Assembly (NCBI GenBank): GCA_913055735.1
Contig: CAJXKD010000002.1
Location: 846,150-910,149, forward strand
Origin: an uncultured Rhodospirillales bacterium
Lineage (GTDB): Bacteria > Pseudomonadota > Alphaproteobacteria > Rhodospirillales > UBA2165
DNA: 64,000 nucleotides
Direction: 5' to 3'
The notes under the pieces were generated by a model that was not told where the DNA came from, did not search any database, and saw only the letters and a list, made by a program, of their open reading frames with translations. Both the position numbers and the translations under genes were made by a program. Shown here in pieces: positions 50,905 to 59,633 of this stretch. The stretch's first letter is position 1; each line of letters opens with the position of its first letter.

Positions 50905-52533
50905 ATGAATGGCGCCGAAGTCATTACGGAAATTCTCAAACGGGAGGGAACCGGCTTTCTCTCCTGCTATCCGCGCAACGCGCTGATCGAACCCTGCGCG
51001 GCCGCGGGTATCCGCCCGATCCTGTGCCGTCAGGAGCGGGTCGGTGTCGGCATGGCCGACGGCTACAGCCGCACCACCGGCGGTAAATCCATTGGCGTAT
51101 TCGCCTCGCAGGCGGGTCCCGGGATTGAAAACGCCTTCGCGGGTGTTGCCCAAGCTTTCTCCGAGAACGTTCCGTTGCTGGTGATCCCCGGCGGTGTGCC
51201 GTTGCATCGGCTATCGACACGCCCTGTCTTCGACGCCGTCGAGAACTTCCGCCACGTGACCAAATGGGCGGCACGTATTCACGATGCCAAGGACATTCCG
51301 GCAACCCTGCGCCGCGCCTTTCATCTGATGCGCACGGGCAAGTCGGGACCGGTGCTTCTGGAAGTTCCACAGGATGTTTTCCAGCAGGAGTTCCAAGGCG
51401 AACTCGATTACACGCCGCCGCCCGGCGTGCGTTCCGCGCCGGATCCGTCCGATGTCGATGCCGCGGCCGAAATCCTCGTGGCCGCCAAGAACCCGGTCGT
51501 CTTCGCCGGCGCCGGCATTATCTGGGGCAACGCGACAAACGAACTCGTCGCGCTCGCCGAATTGCTGGACATGCCGGTGCTGACCACCAACCCCGGTAAA
51601 AGCGGCTTCCCGGAGAACCACCCGCTGTCGCTCGGCGCGTCGGCGACCTCGGCGCCGCAACCCGTGTGGGAGTATCTGCGTGCTGCCGACGTCGTTTTCG
51701 CCGCAGGTTCGAGCCTCACCGTCTCGCCGTTCAATCCCAACGTTCCCGCCGGCAAAACCGTCGTGCAGATGACCAATCATCACGACGATCTGTACAAGGA
51801 ATACGACATCACGCAGGCGGTACTGGGGGATGCGAAACTGAGCCTGGCCGAATTGTTCGAAGCCGTGAACAGCCGCCTGGGCGGCAAGGCACGCGAACCG
51901 AAACGCGCGCAAGAGGTGAAAGCGGCAAAGGCCGCGTGGCTCGCCGAATGGGACAAGTTCCTGTCGTCGGGCGAAATGCCGCTCAACCCCTACCGCGTCG
52001 CCAACGAGTTGATGAACCTGGTTGATCGCGACAACACCATCGTCACCCACGATTCCGGCAGCCCGCGCGAACAAGTGCTGCCGTTCTGGGAAACCACCAA
52101 ACCGCGGACCTATATGGGGTGGGGCAAATCCACCCAACTCGGGCACGGGTTGGGGCTCAACATCGGTGCCAAGATCGCCGCGCCGGATAAACTTTGCATC
52201 AACTTCATGGGTGATTCCGCCATCGGCATGGTCGGAATGGACATCGAAACCGCCGCGCGCAACGGCATCGCCAGCATGACCGTCGTGTTCAACAACGGCA
52301 TGATGGCCGCCGAACGCAGCCAGTTGATCATTTCCGAAGAGAAGTACAACACGCTTGCTGTCGGCGGCAATTACTGCGAAGTGGCGAAGGCGCTCGGTGC
52401 GCACGGGTTCCGCGCCAGTAAGCCCGAAGAAATCGTGCCGACCTTCAAAGAGGCCATCGCCGCCACCGAAGCAGGTGAAACCGTACTGGTCGAGTTCCTC
52501 ACAAAGGAGAACCAAGACTTCTCGCGCTATTGA
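50905..52533 (+). CDS. ThDP-dependent enzyme, second of tandem pair (GDS variant)
   Basis: The protein has 542 residues from the ATG at 50905, with AGGGGGAA upstream. The catalytic glutamate is in LCRQERVGVGMADGYSRTTGG. The ThDP loop is FMGDSAIGMVGMDIETAARNGIASMTVVFNNG, with GDS in place of the common GDG. The GDSAxGxxGMxxET form is like that of oxalyl-CoA decarboxylase and 2-hydroxyacyl-CoA lyase, which split C-C bonds next to an acyl-CoA. The partner gene upstream keeps GDG. A lyase role in a degradative pathway is inferred. An enoyl-CoA hydratase and further hydrolases lie on the same strand downstream. Confidence 0.8.
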   Translation: MNGAEVITEILKREGTGFLSCYPRNALIEPCAAAGIRPILCRQERVGVGMADGYSRTTGGKSIGVFASQAGPGIENAFAGVAQAFSENVPLLVIPGGVPLHRLSTRPVFDAVENFRHVTKWAARIHDAKDIPATLRRAFHLMRTGKSGPVLLEVPQDVFQQEFQGELDYTPPPGVRSAPDPSDVDAAAEILVAAKNPVVFAGAGIIWGNATNELVALAELLDMPVLTTNPGKSGFPENHPLSLGASATSAPQPVWEYLRAADVVFAAGSSLTVSPFNPNVPAGKTVVQMTNHHDDLYKEYDITQAVLGDAKLSLAELFEAVNSRLGGKAREPKRAQEVKAAKAAWLAEWDKFLSSGEMPLNPYRVANELMNLVDRDNTIVTHDSGSPREQVLPFWETTKPRTYMGWGKSTQLGHGLGLNIGAKIAAPDKLCINFMGDSAIGMVGMDIETAARNGIASMTVVFNNGMMAAERSQLIISEEKYNTLAVGGNYCEVAKALGAHGFRASKPEEIVPTFKEAIAATEAGETVLVEFLTKENQDFSRY

Positions 52534-52577
52534 TCTGTCGGCAAATCGTGGAAGCGCACATGTAGGGAGACGAACGG

Positions 52578-53594
52578 GTGTTGTCCTCCAGGAAATTCTG
52601 GAACCTTGCTGCCATCGGCGGCGTCATCGCCGCCGTTATCCTCGCCAGCATGGTGATGTTCAGCCGTCCGGTGCCGCCACCGCCTTTGCCCGCTGTTGTC
52701 GATGCGGCCCAGGCGGCCGCCCGCAAAGACCTTCCCCTCCCCAAGCTTCAACGCTACGTAGCGCGCGACGGCGCGCACTTGGCCTACCGCAGCTATCCAC
52801 AGGGAAGGACCGAAAGACCGGAAGCGGCCGTCATCCTTGTCAGCGGTTCGGGCGGCAGCAGCGTCGCCATGAATACGCTCGGGTATGCATTGGCCCGGGC
52901 CGGCCTTCCGGCCTTTGCCGTCGACACGCGCGGTCAAGGACAATCCGTTGGAAGATCCGGCACGCGTGGCGACATCGATTACATCGGGCAGCTGGAAGAC
53001 GATCTCGAAGACTTCGTCAACGTGGTCCGCACCGATCATCCCAGCACGCCGCTGGTTCTGCTCGGTCATTCGTCCGGCGGCGGCTTCGCATTGCGCGTTG
53101 CGGGCGGACACGCTGGAATGCTGTTCAGCCGGTTCGTTCTCCTGGCACCTTATCTCGGCCCCGCTGCACCGACGACCCGCCCGAACAGCGGCGGATGGGC
53201 GCATGCCGCGGTGCCGCGGATTATTGCGCTGACGGTTCTCGACGGCGTCGGAATCGACGCCTTCAATCATCTGCCGGTGATCGCTTTCGCATTGCCGCCC
53301 CAAAAAGCAGGCGAGAATACCGACGACGGGCTCACCCGCATGTGGAGCTACGCGATGATGCGCAACTTCGGACCGAGCGACGACATCATCGGTGATGCGA
53401 AGAAAAGCCGCGGCCCCATTACGCTGCTGGCGGGCTCGAACGACGAGGTGATGATTGCCGATAGGTACGCGGAGTATTTCAGCGCCGTGAAGGACAAGGT
53501 CAAGTTAAGCCTTCTTCCAGGCGTGACACACATTTCGATTCTCAACGACCCCGCCGCCGTTGTCGGCGTTGTCGGCGCGGTGAAGGGCAATTAA
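52578..53594 (+). CDS. Alpha/beta hydrolase with N-terminal membrane anchor
   Basis: The protein has 338 residues from a GTG start. One hydrophobic helix (FWNLAAIGGVIAAVILASMVMF, residues ~6-27) is followed by a serine-hydrolase fold. VILVSGSGGSSVAMNTLG holds the oxyanion region, LLGHSSGGGFALRVAG the nucleophile serine and LLPGVTHISILND the catalytic histidine. Ester or lactone hydrolysis outside the inner membrane is likely, with unknown substrate. The gene follows the second ThDP gene by 44 bases and precedes a quinone oxidoreductase by 16 bases, consistent with a four-gene operon. Confidence 0.85.
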   Translation: MLSSRKFWNLAAIGGVIAAVILASMVMFSRPVPPPPLPAVVDAAQAAARKDLPLPKLQRYVARDGAHLAYRSYPQGRTERPEAAVILVSGSGGSSVAMNTLGYALARAGLPAFAVDTRGQGQSVGRSGTRGDIDYIGQLEDDLEDFVNVVRTDHPSTPLVLLGHSSGGGFALRVAGGHAGMLFSRFVLLAPYLGPAAPTTRPNSGGWAHAAVPRIIALTVLDGVGIDAFNHLPVIAFALPPQKAGENTDDGLTRMWSYAMMRNFGPSDDIIGDAKKSRGPITLLAGSNDEVMIADRYAEYFSAVKDKVKLSLLPGVTHISILNDPAAVVGVVGAVKGN

Positions 53595-53610
53595 TCGGGG
53601 AAGAGTTCCA

Positions 53611-54612
53611 ATGATCAAGGCGATGCGCATTCACGAAAACGGGGGCCCTGAGGTCCTCAAATGGGAGGAGATCGAATTGCCGCCGCCGGGCGACGGTGAA
53701 GCGCGCATCCGCCACACCGCCATTGCACTCAATTTCTCCGACGTCAACGTGCGCCGCGGCGGTTTCTACATCGCCAACCCGCTTCAGTTCCCGGTGATCC
53801 TCGGCAACGAGGCCGCGGGCGTGGTGGAAAGCGTCGGTCCCGGTGTTACCGAGGTGAAGCCGGGCGACCGGGTCGCCTATGTGGGGGTCAACGCGCCCTT
53901 CTATGAAAAGACCGGATCATATGCGGAACAGCGCAACGTGCCCGCATCCTGCCTGATCAAGCTGCCCGACGGCGTTTCCGAACGCCAAGCAGCGGCCCTG
54001 ATGCTCAAAGGTTTGACCGCCTCATTGGTCATCAACCGCAACTTCAAACCGACACCCGGCGACACGATTTTGATCCATGCGGCAACAAGCGGCGTCGGCA
54101 CCATCCTCAGCCAATGGTCGAAGCATTTGGGCGCGACGGTGATCGGCACGGTCGGCTCGCAAGAAAAAGCGGAGATTGCCAAGGCGAACGGCTGCGATCA
54201 CACGATCCTCTATCGCGAAACCGATTTCGTTCCGGAGGTGAAAAAGATCGTCCCCGAAGGGGTCTCCGCGGTGTTCGACGGCGTCGGCAAGGATACCTTC
54301 ATCCCCTCCTTCGATTGCACGCGGCCTTTCGGCTGGCTGGTCAATTACGGAAATGCATCCGGTCACGTACCGCCGGTGGATATCCTGCTGCTCGCCAAAA
54401 AGGGCTCGCTGATCATCACCCGTCCCGCCTACAGCACCCATGTAGCGGTGCCGGCGGAACGCGACGCCGCCTGCGCCGAACTCTTCGATCTGGTGAAACA
54501 GGGTGTGCTCAAGGTGGAAAGCGGCACGACCTATGCCCTGAAGGATGCCGAACAGGCCCACCGCGATCTCGAGGCGCGCAAGACGGTGGGCTCGGTGGTG
54601 ATGATCCCGTAA
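53611..54612 (+). CDS. Zinc-independent quinone oxidoreductase (QOR type)
   Basis: The protein has 333 residues. MKAMRIHENGGPEVLKWEE-type start, RHTAIALNFSDVNVRRGGFY, NEAAGVVESVGPGVTEVKPGDRVAY and the NADPH motif ILIHAATSGVGTILSQWSKHLGATVIGTVGS match the QOR branch of the MDR superfamily, which lacks the zinc-binding cysteines. It reduces quinones or enones with NADPH. The final gene of the plus-strand unit after two ThDP enzymes and a hydrolase, it may detoxify a reactive unsaturated intermediate. It is convergent with TauE/SafE, with 2 bases between stops. Confidence 0.9.
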   Translation: MIKAMRIHENGGPEVLKWEEIELPPPGDGEARIRHTAIALNFSDVNVRRGGFYIANPLQFPVILGNEAAGVVESVGPGVTEVKPGDRVAYVGVNAPFYEKTGSYAEQRNVPASCLIKLPDGVSERQAAALMLKGLTASLVINRNFKPTPGDTILIHAATSGVGTILSQWSKHLGATVIGTVGSQEKAEIAKANGCDHTILYRETDFVPEVKKIVPEGVSAVFDGVGKDTFIPSFDCTRPFGWLVNYGNASGHVPPVDILLLAKKGSLIITRPAYSTHVAVPAERDAACAELFDLVKQGVLKVESGTTYALKDAEQAHRDLEARKTVGSVVMIP

Positions 54613-54614
54613 GC

Positions 54615-55361
54615 TTAGCTCGCGACCAAGATCGAGACGCTGATTGCCACCAACATCCAAAGAATTATCAGCCGGAAGACCTTACCGGGCAGCACGTTGA
54701 ACATCCGCGCGCCCAGCCACACGCCGCCGCCAAAGGGCACCACCAAACCCGCGATACGCAGAAGCGAGTGCGCGCTCATTTCACCTGCGGTGATGATGGA
54801 CAGGAATACCGCGATACCCATGATTCCCATGATGATGACGATGTTGGCGCGCAACACGCGCGCATCTTCCCGCGCCGACATGAGATAGAGCACGATGGGC
54901 GGTCCGCCGACCCCGGCGACCCCATTGATCATGGCGCCGAGCCCCCCCGCCATGATGCTGGGGATAGGACCCCTCGGCCCCGTATAGTTCCAACCGCGCA
55001 GCGTGATCAGGGTGACGACCAGCACCGCGGCGGCGATGATCTTCTTGACGATTTCCGGATCCAGCGAGACCAGAAAATAGGTGCCGATGGGCGTGAATAC
55101 CAAGGCTGCGAAAGTCATCGGCCCGACCTCGCGCCACACGACGAGCGGGATGGCGGGCCGCACGATCTGCACCAGCCCGGCAAACCCGAGGCCGACGGTT
55201 ACGGCGATGGCTTCCACCGGCCCCCAGAACAGGCTCAAAAGCGGCGCCATGACCAATCCGTTGCCGAACCCCGTGTAGCCGCGGACGAAGCCACCGGTGA
55301 AGGTGATCAAAACAACAAGCAGATTCTCAACGGTCAACAAGCCGAGAAGCGTATCAGTCAA
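54615..55361 (-). CDS. TauE/SafE family membrane transporter
   Basis: The protein has 248 residues with eight or so hydrophobic helices. FTGGFVRGYTGFGNGLVMAPLLSLFWGPVEAIAV and GLGAMINGVAGVGGPPIVLYLMSARED are the two conserved repeats of the TauE/SafE family. Members are proposed to export sulfoacetate, sulfite or other organosulfur anions. Its neighbours here are catabolic, so sulfonate export is possible but unproven. The gene is on the minus strand, convergent with the quinone oxidoreductase, and its upstream region (55362-55528) is shared with the enoyl-CoA hydratase gene. Confidence 0.88.
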   Translation of the reverse strand: MTDTLLGLLTVENLLVVLITFTGGFVRGYTGFGNGLVMAPLLSLFWGPVEAIAVTVGLGFAGLVQIVRPAIPLVVWREVGPMTFAALVFTPIGTYFLVSLDPEIVKKIIAAAVLVVTLITLRGWNYTGPRGPIPSIMAGGLGAMINGVAGVGGPPIVLYLMSAREDARVLRANIVIIMGIMGIAVFLSIITAGEMSAHSLLRIAGLVVPFGGGVWLGARMFNVLPGKVFRLIILWMLVAISVSILVAS

Positions 55362-55528
55362 TCGAAAATGCCTCGGATCAGGGTGGCGCGCATCATAGAC
55401 CCCTGCCGCCCCTATTCAACGGAAAGCACACCGAATTACTGGACAGAACTCAAATGAGGGTCGCCAAACCGGAGGACGGCAGCTAAACAGATGACAGACA
55501 AGAAACACTTTCCAGGGAGAGATTTATC

Positions 55529-56260
55529 GTGGCGGACAGCATTCTTCAGAGCCGGGACGGTGACGTCGTCACCATCACCCTCAACGTACCCGACAACAGC
55601 AACCGGATGACGGACGAGATGGCGGTCGATCTGACCAACCGGATCAACACCGCCGGCAAAGACGCCAAGCTGATCGTCTTCCGCGCCGCTGGTAAGGATT
55701 TCTGCACGGGCCGCGCAACCATGGGCCAAAAGCCGTCAGGGCCGCCCAAAGAAGCCTATGACATGCGCGACATCTTCGACACGGTGTTCAACCTGTATGC
55801 CGCCTTTCGCGATTCGCCTGCGCCCGTCCTCGGCGTCGTGCAAGGTCCCGCTTATGGATTGGGCATCGCGCTTACCGGCCTCTGTGATATCACCGTCGCC
55901 AGTGACACCGCCACCTTTCAGGTCCCCGAGATGCAGCACAACATCATGCCGACCATGGTCATGTCGGCGCTGATCGACCGCATCTCGCGCAAAGCGCTGA
56001 TGTACCTCACCTACTCCACCGATATCATCGATGCGCAAACCGCCTTGGCTTTCGGCCTCGCCGACAAAGTGGTCCCGGCAGCTGACCTCGATAGTGCAGT
56101 CGAGGAAATGGTTAAACAGATCGCGTCCGAACCGATGGTCGCGGTGCGCGGCACCAAGGAATTCGTCGCCAATGCCCACGGCCGCGACATGGCCAATGCC
56201 GTTGCCTATGCGCGCAGCATCCATGCCATGGTCAACGCGTCCTCGAAAATCCGGGAGTAA
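55529..56260 (+). CDS. Enoyl-CoA hydratase/isomerase family protein
   Basis: The protein has 243 residues from a GTG start with AGGGAGA upstream. The crotonase fold is seen in ILQSRDGDVVTITLNVPDNSNRMTDEMAVDL, FRAAGKDFCTGRATMG (oxyanion-loop 1 region) and PVLGVVQGPAYGLGIALTGLCDITVASD (oxyanion-loop 2). The crotonase superfamily handles acyl-CoA hydration, isomerisation or hydrolysis. The glutamates usual for hydratases are not obvious at their expected positions, so the reaction is not fixed. It sits upstream of a lipase-like gene on the same strand. Confidence 0.85.
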   Translation: MADSILQSRDGDVVTITLNVPDNSNRMTDEMAVDLTNRINTAGKDAKLIVFRAAGKDFCTGRATMGQKPSGPPKEAYDMRDIFDTVFNLYAAFRDSPAPVLGVVQGPAYGLGIALTGLCDITVASDTATFQVPEMQHNIMPTMVMSALIDRISRKALMYLTYSTDIIDAQTALAFGLADKVVPAADLDSAVEEMVKQIASEPMVAVRGTKEFVANAHGRDMANAVAYARSIHAMVNASSKIRE

Positions 56261-56290
56261 GGCCCCGGCGGCCCGCCGGAGGGGAAAAGC

Positions 56291-57193
56291 ATGGCGTGGA
56301 AAGATTTGGTCGATCTCGCGCTGCCGACCCTCGGCGGGAAACAGATCTGGGCCGACGAGTTGATCGCCGGCGGCTGGCGATTGCAACGAAACGTCCTCAC
56401 CGACCGCTACCGCCTCCTCGACCCAAACGATAAACGGCGGAGCGCGGGCGACGCCCAAACTTGCCGCGCGCTTCTCGAGATGGAACGCCGTGCCGGCAAT
56501 GTGCCGACAACGGGCACGCGCATCCTTCTGCTTGTCCACGGGTTGGGGCGCTCCACCGGCACCTTCAACAAACTCAAAAAGGCACTGGTCGCGGACGGCC
56601 GGGAAGCCTACGCCATCAGCTATCCGAGCACATTGCGCACAGTCTCCGATCACGCCAGGCAGTTGGAAACCATTCTCGGCTGTTTCGACGGCGTGGAGCA
56701 TGTTTCCTTCGTGACCCACAGCATGGGCGGATTGGTGGTCCGCGAGCTCCTTGCCAGACAGGGAAGTTGGCGCGACCGGATCGACGTTGAGCGGGTTGTG
56801 ATGATCGCGCCGCCCAACCGGGGCTCTGCGATTGCCCGGCTGCTGTCGGAAAAAGTTCTGAAAACGGTGACCGAGGCACTCGACGTCGATGACGGCAGGC
56901 TGTTTCCGTCGATCAACAATCTGACGCCGGAACACGCCGCTACCATCCCCCAGATGAAGGCCGAATTCGGCATCATCGCGGGGGTGCTCGGCAACGGCGT
57001 CGGCTACAATCCGCTGTTGGACGGCGACAATGACGGCATTGTAACTGTGGAGGAAACCAAACTGGAGGGATACGCCGACTTCGTCACGGTGCGATCTTCT
57101 CATACGCCGATTTCGAGCAATGCCGAAACCATCCGCCAGGTACTGTTCTTTTTGAAAACCGGGCACTTCAATCACACCCGCAATAACACCTAA
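56291..57193 (+). CDS. Lipase/PGAP1-like alpha/beta hydrolase
   Basis: The protein has 300 residues without a signal peptide. RILLLVHGLGRSTGTFNKLKKAL is the oxyanion strand and loop, and VSFVTHSMGGLVVRELLARQG is the nucleophile elbow with GHS replaced by THS. NRGSAIARLL follows, and a terminal histidine lies in VRSSHTPISSNAET. The motif set is that of lipase-class/PGAP1-like hydrolases. The preceding glycine usual in GxSxG is a threonine here, a variation seen in the family. Substrate is unknown. A hairpin repeat follows 1 base after the stop. Confidence 0.8.
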   Translation: MAWKDLVDLALPTLGGKQIWADELIAGGWRLQRNVLTDRYRLLDPNDKRRSAGDAQTCRALLEMERRAGNVPTTGTRILLLVHGLGRSTGTFNKLKKALVADGREAYAISYPSTLRTVSDHARQLETILGCFDGVEHVSFVTHSMGGLVVRELLARQGSWRDRIDVERVVMIAPPNRGSAIARLLSEKVLKTVTEALDVDDGRLFPSINNLTPEHAATIPQMKAEFGIIAGVLGNGVGYNPLLDGDNDGIVTVEETKLEGYADFVTVRSSHTPISSNAETIRQVLFFLKTGHFNHTRNNT

Positions 57194-57194
57194 T

Positions 57195-57212
57195 CCCGCG
57201 TGACAAGCGGGG
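57195..57212. repeat. Hairpin repeat, copy C (short form)
   Basis: CCCGC/GCGGG with loop GTGACAA is a variant of the 24-base hairpin at 27328-27351 and 28798-28821. It lies directly after the lipase-like gene stop. All three copies occur right after a stop codon. Confidence 0.6.
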
Positions 57213-57272
57213 TTACACACGTAGGATCGGCCAACGCACATACGAAAGGTTAGAGGCAAAAGGGATTAGAGA

Positions 57273-57938
57273 ATGACCGATTCCATGCGCACCGTAAGCG
57301 CCGGATTACTGAAATATTTGCGGCGCGTATCGCTGCGCGAACCCGATGTGGTGCGCAAGCTGCGCGATGCAACCGATGCGCTGCCGGAAGCCGGTTGGGC
57401 CAGCACACCCGAACAATGCCAGTTCCTCGCGTTGCTTATTGAAATGATCGATGCGCGCCGAGTACTCGAAGTCGGCACCTTTACCGGATATGGCACCCTA
57501 TGGATGGGACTTTCCCTGCCCGACGACGGCGAGATCGTCACCTGCGACATGGTCGATGACTACGTCAATATCGGCCGTCCCTTTTGGAACGAAGCCGGTG
57601 TCGCGAACAAGATCGAGGTGCGGCTCGCTCCGGCGGAAGAAAGCCTCCAAGACCTCATCGATGAAGGTAAAACCGGCACCTTCGATTTCGCCTTCATCGA
57701 CGCCAACAAAAAAGGTTATCCCACCTACTACGAGCTCGTTTTGGACCTCGTACGTCCGGGCGGCGTGATCGCCTTCGACAACATGTTCTGGGGCGGCGCC
57801 GTCTTGAATGATAGCGATACCAGCAAAGCGACCCGCGCGCTTCGCGGTCTCGCCGAGAAACTTCACAGTGACGAACGCGTTTCCATTAGCATGCTGCCCG
57901 TCAATGACGGATTGAGCATTGCTGTCAAAAGACGCTAG
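57273..57938 (+). CDS. Class I SAM-dependent O-methyltransferase
   Basis: The protein has 221 residues. FLALLIEMIDARRVLEVGTFTGYGTLWMGLSLP is the SAM-binding motif I, FDFAFIDANKKGYPTYYELVLDLVRPGGVIAFDNMFWGG the metal-binding motif of the caffeoyl-CoA O-methyltransferase (CCoAMT/COMT-like) family. These enzymes methylate catechol-type hydroxyls with Mg2+. The bacterial members act on various catechols, so a link with the catechol-cleaving genes nearby is plausible. Its last 4 bases overlap the convergent DUF192 gene. Confidence 0.88.
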   Translation: MTDSMRTVSAGLLKYLRRVSLREPDVVRKLRDATDALPEAGWASTPEQCQFLALLIEMIDARRVLEVGTFTGYGTLWMGLSLPDDGEIVTCDMVDDYVNIGRPFWNEAGVANKIEVRLAPAEESLQDLIDEGKTGTFDFAFIDANKKGYPTYYELVLDLVRPGGVIAFDNMFWGGAVLNDSDTSKATRALRGLAEKLHSDERVSISMLPVNDGLSIAVKRR

Positions 57939-58429
57939 TCAGCGTTTCCAAATATGGGATGCAGCACCTGGTCGCCCGGCTTGATGCCCAGCTTGTCCGC
58001 GGTGCCGCCATTGACCTCCAATACGGCACGGACGCGGCCGCGTGACGGGATAATGCTGGTGGATCGCGGCACGGCCCGTTCCGCGATGTTAACCACCCGC
58101 CCGTCGGAGTCGATAAACAGCATGTCCAGGGGAATGAAGGTGTTTTGCATCCACATGGAAACCCGCCGCGACCGCTGGTAGTCGAACAGCATACCGGCGT
58201 CGTGCGCAAGCTCTTGCCGATACATGAGCCCGCGTGACTGCTGCACGGATGTTTCCGCCAATTCGATATTGAAATCGAAGCGGCCACGCTCCGTGACGAT
58301 GGTGAGTTTGGATTTGCGGAAGCCCGGGTCCTGCTGAGCCCGCGCCGCTTGTTGCCACAAAGGCGCGAAAACCGGCGCCGCGAGCACCCCGGCGATCATT
58401 GCGGCAACTGCCCGCCGCGTCAGCAACAT
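57935..58429 (-). CDS. DUF192 family exported protein
   Basis: The protein has 164 residues. An N-terminal TRRAVAAMIAGVLAAPVFAPLW segment looks like a Tat-type or standard signal with twin arginine. The DUF192 core has FDFNIELAETSVQQSRGLMYRQELAHDAGMLFDYQ, WMQNTFIPLDMLFIDSDGRVVNIAE and VLEVNGGTADKLGIKPGD. The family is periplasmic or secreted and its function is not established. It is convergent with the methyltransferase and is likely unrelated to catabolism. Confidence 0.87.
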   Translation of the reverse strand: MLLTRRAVAAMIAGVLAAPVFAPLWQQAARAQQDPGFRKSKLTIVTERGRFDFNIELAETSVQQSRGLMYRQELAHDAGMLFDYQRSRRVSMWMQNTFIPLDMLFIDSDGRVVNIAERAVPRSTSIIPSRGRVRAVLEVNGGTADKLGIKPGDQVLHPIFGNAD

Positions 58430-58462
58430 CGATCGTCTCCCGATACCGGCAAGTTCATCCTT

Positions 58463-59443
58463 TTATGAGAAATTCAAACCGAACAGGTCAATAGCATTGC
58501 CGCGCCCGATCTTTTGACGAACCTCGTCGGAAAGCTCGGTTTTATCGAACCAATCCGCCGCGTCCACCATATCCTCGAACGGATAGTCGACGGAAAACAA
58601 AATATGATCGACACCCATTTCCTCCAGCGCCAAATGAAACGTCGTGTCGTGGAAATTGCCGCTGGTCGTGAAATAGAAATTTTCCTTGAGATACGCGCTC
58701 ATCGGCTTCTTCGCGGGATACCCCAACGGAAGCTTCTTGAGGCGATGATCGATCCGCCACATGTTGTAGGGGATGTGTTCACCCAAATGGCCGACGATGA
58801 TTTTCAGCTTGGGAAATTCATCGAACAATCCGGACCCGACCAAACGAAGCGCATGTATCGATGTTTCGACGGCGAACCCCCAAGCAGCGCTGACCAGCCA
58901 CGGATGATTTTCATAATGCTGACGCCGTTCCGGAACCGCCGTGCGCGGATGTAAGTAGAACGGTACATTCAGTTCCTGGACCTTCGCCCAGAACGGACGA
59001 TATTCGGGCAGGTCGAAAAAAATCGCCGAATCCGAAATGTCTCGTTGGGTAAAGCCGTTGACCAGCGCGCCGTGGAATCCAAGCTCGGTGACGCACCGCT
59101 CCAACTCCACCGCGGCTGCCCCCGCATCCTGCATCGGCAGCGCGGCGAATGCGCCGAAACGCCCGGGGCGCTTGGCGCACGCCTCCGCCAGCGCATCATT
59201 GGCGATACGCGCCAATTCAATCGCTTCTTTCGTGTCCAAGACGGCCTGAACGGCGGGCGCATTGAGCGAGAGAATGGAATATTCAATGCCGTATTTGTCC
59301 ATGTCCGTGAGCCGCAGATCGTGGATATCGATCAAACGGCGGCTGATGTCCGACCATCCCGTCGCCGTCCCCACCAGCTTTTCCGAGCCCCCTAATGTCC
59401 CTTCAATGGCGAAATGCTCTTCGAGCGCAATTTTGCCCTGCAT
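58463..59443 (-). CDS. Amidohydrolase, gamma-resorcylate decarboxylase-like
   Basis: The protein has 326 residues. The start MQGKIALEEHFAI holds a metal-site EEH motif, and FYLHPRTAVPERRQHYENHPWLVSAAWGFAVETSIHALRLVGSGLFDEFPKLKIIVGHLGEHIPY carries metal and catalytic residues, with the terminal aspartate in ILFSVDYPFED. The pattern is that of the ACMSD-type amidohydrolase decarboxylases and closely recalls 2,6-dihydroxybenzoate (gamma-resorcylate) decarboxylase. The enzyme would remove CO2 from a hydroxylated benzoate without a redox cofactor. Substrate is inferred from similarity to that family. It sits beside the TPP-riboswitch region but is divergent from it. Confidence 0.85.
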   Translation of the reverse strand: MQGKIALEEHFAIEGTLGGSEKLVGTATGWSDISRRLIDIHDLRLTDMDKYGIEYSILSLNAPAVQAVLDTKEAIELARIANDALAEACAKRPGRFGAFAALPMQDAGAAAVELERCVTELGFHGALVNGFTQRDISDSAIFFDLPEYRPFWAKVQELNVPFYLHPRTAVPERRQHYENHPWLVSAAWGFAVETSIHALRLVGSGLFDEFPKLKIIVGHLGEHIPYNMWRIDHRLKKLPLGYPAKKPMSAYLKENFYFTTSGNFHDTTFHLALEEMGVDHILFSVDYPFEDMVDAADWFDKTELSDEVRQKIGRGNAIDLFGLNFS

Positions 59444-59533
59444 CCTTAGGTCTCCTTAGTCCTAGTATTTTTGTGTGTTTGTTGCGCCACATAATGTGTT
59501 GCGAACCCAGGTCTGTCACTGCATAGTTTTGCC

Positions 59534-59625
59534 GGTCACTGGGGGGAGCCGAATCCCCGGCTGAGAGGTCCCGATGCGCGGGACGACCCCAGAACCTGAT
59601 CCGGTTAACACCGGCGGAGGGACGA
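59534..59625 (+). promoter_or_regulatory. TPP riboswitch (THI element)
   Basis: The P1-proximal element GGGGGGAGCC, the CTGAGAGG box, the loop region around CCCGATGCGCGGG and the AACCTGATCCGGTTAACACCGG block followed by CGGAGGGA are all in the expected order for a thiamine diphosphate riboswitch. The ABC gene begins 9 bases beyond the element, and its ribosome binding site (GGAGG) lies within the 3' part of the element. TPP binding would therefore sequester initiation and reduce uptake when thiamine is plentiful. No separate terminator is needed. Confidence 0.93.
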
Positions 59626-59633
59626 GTTGACCT

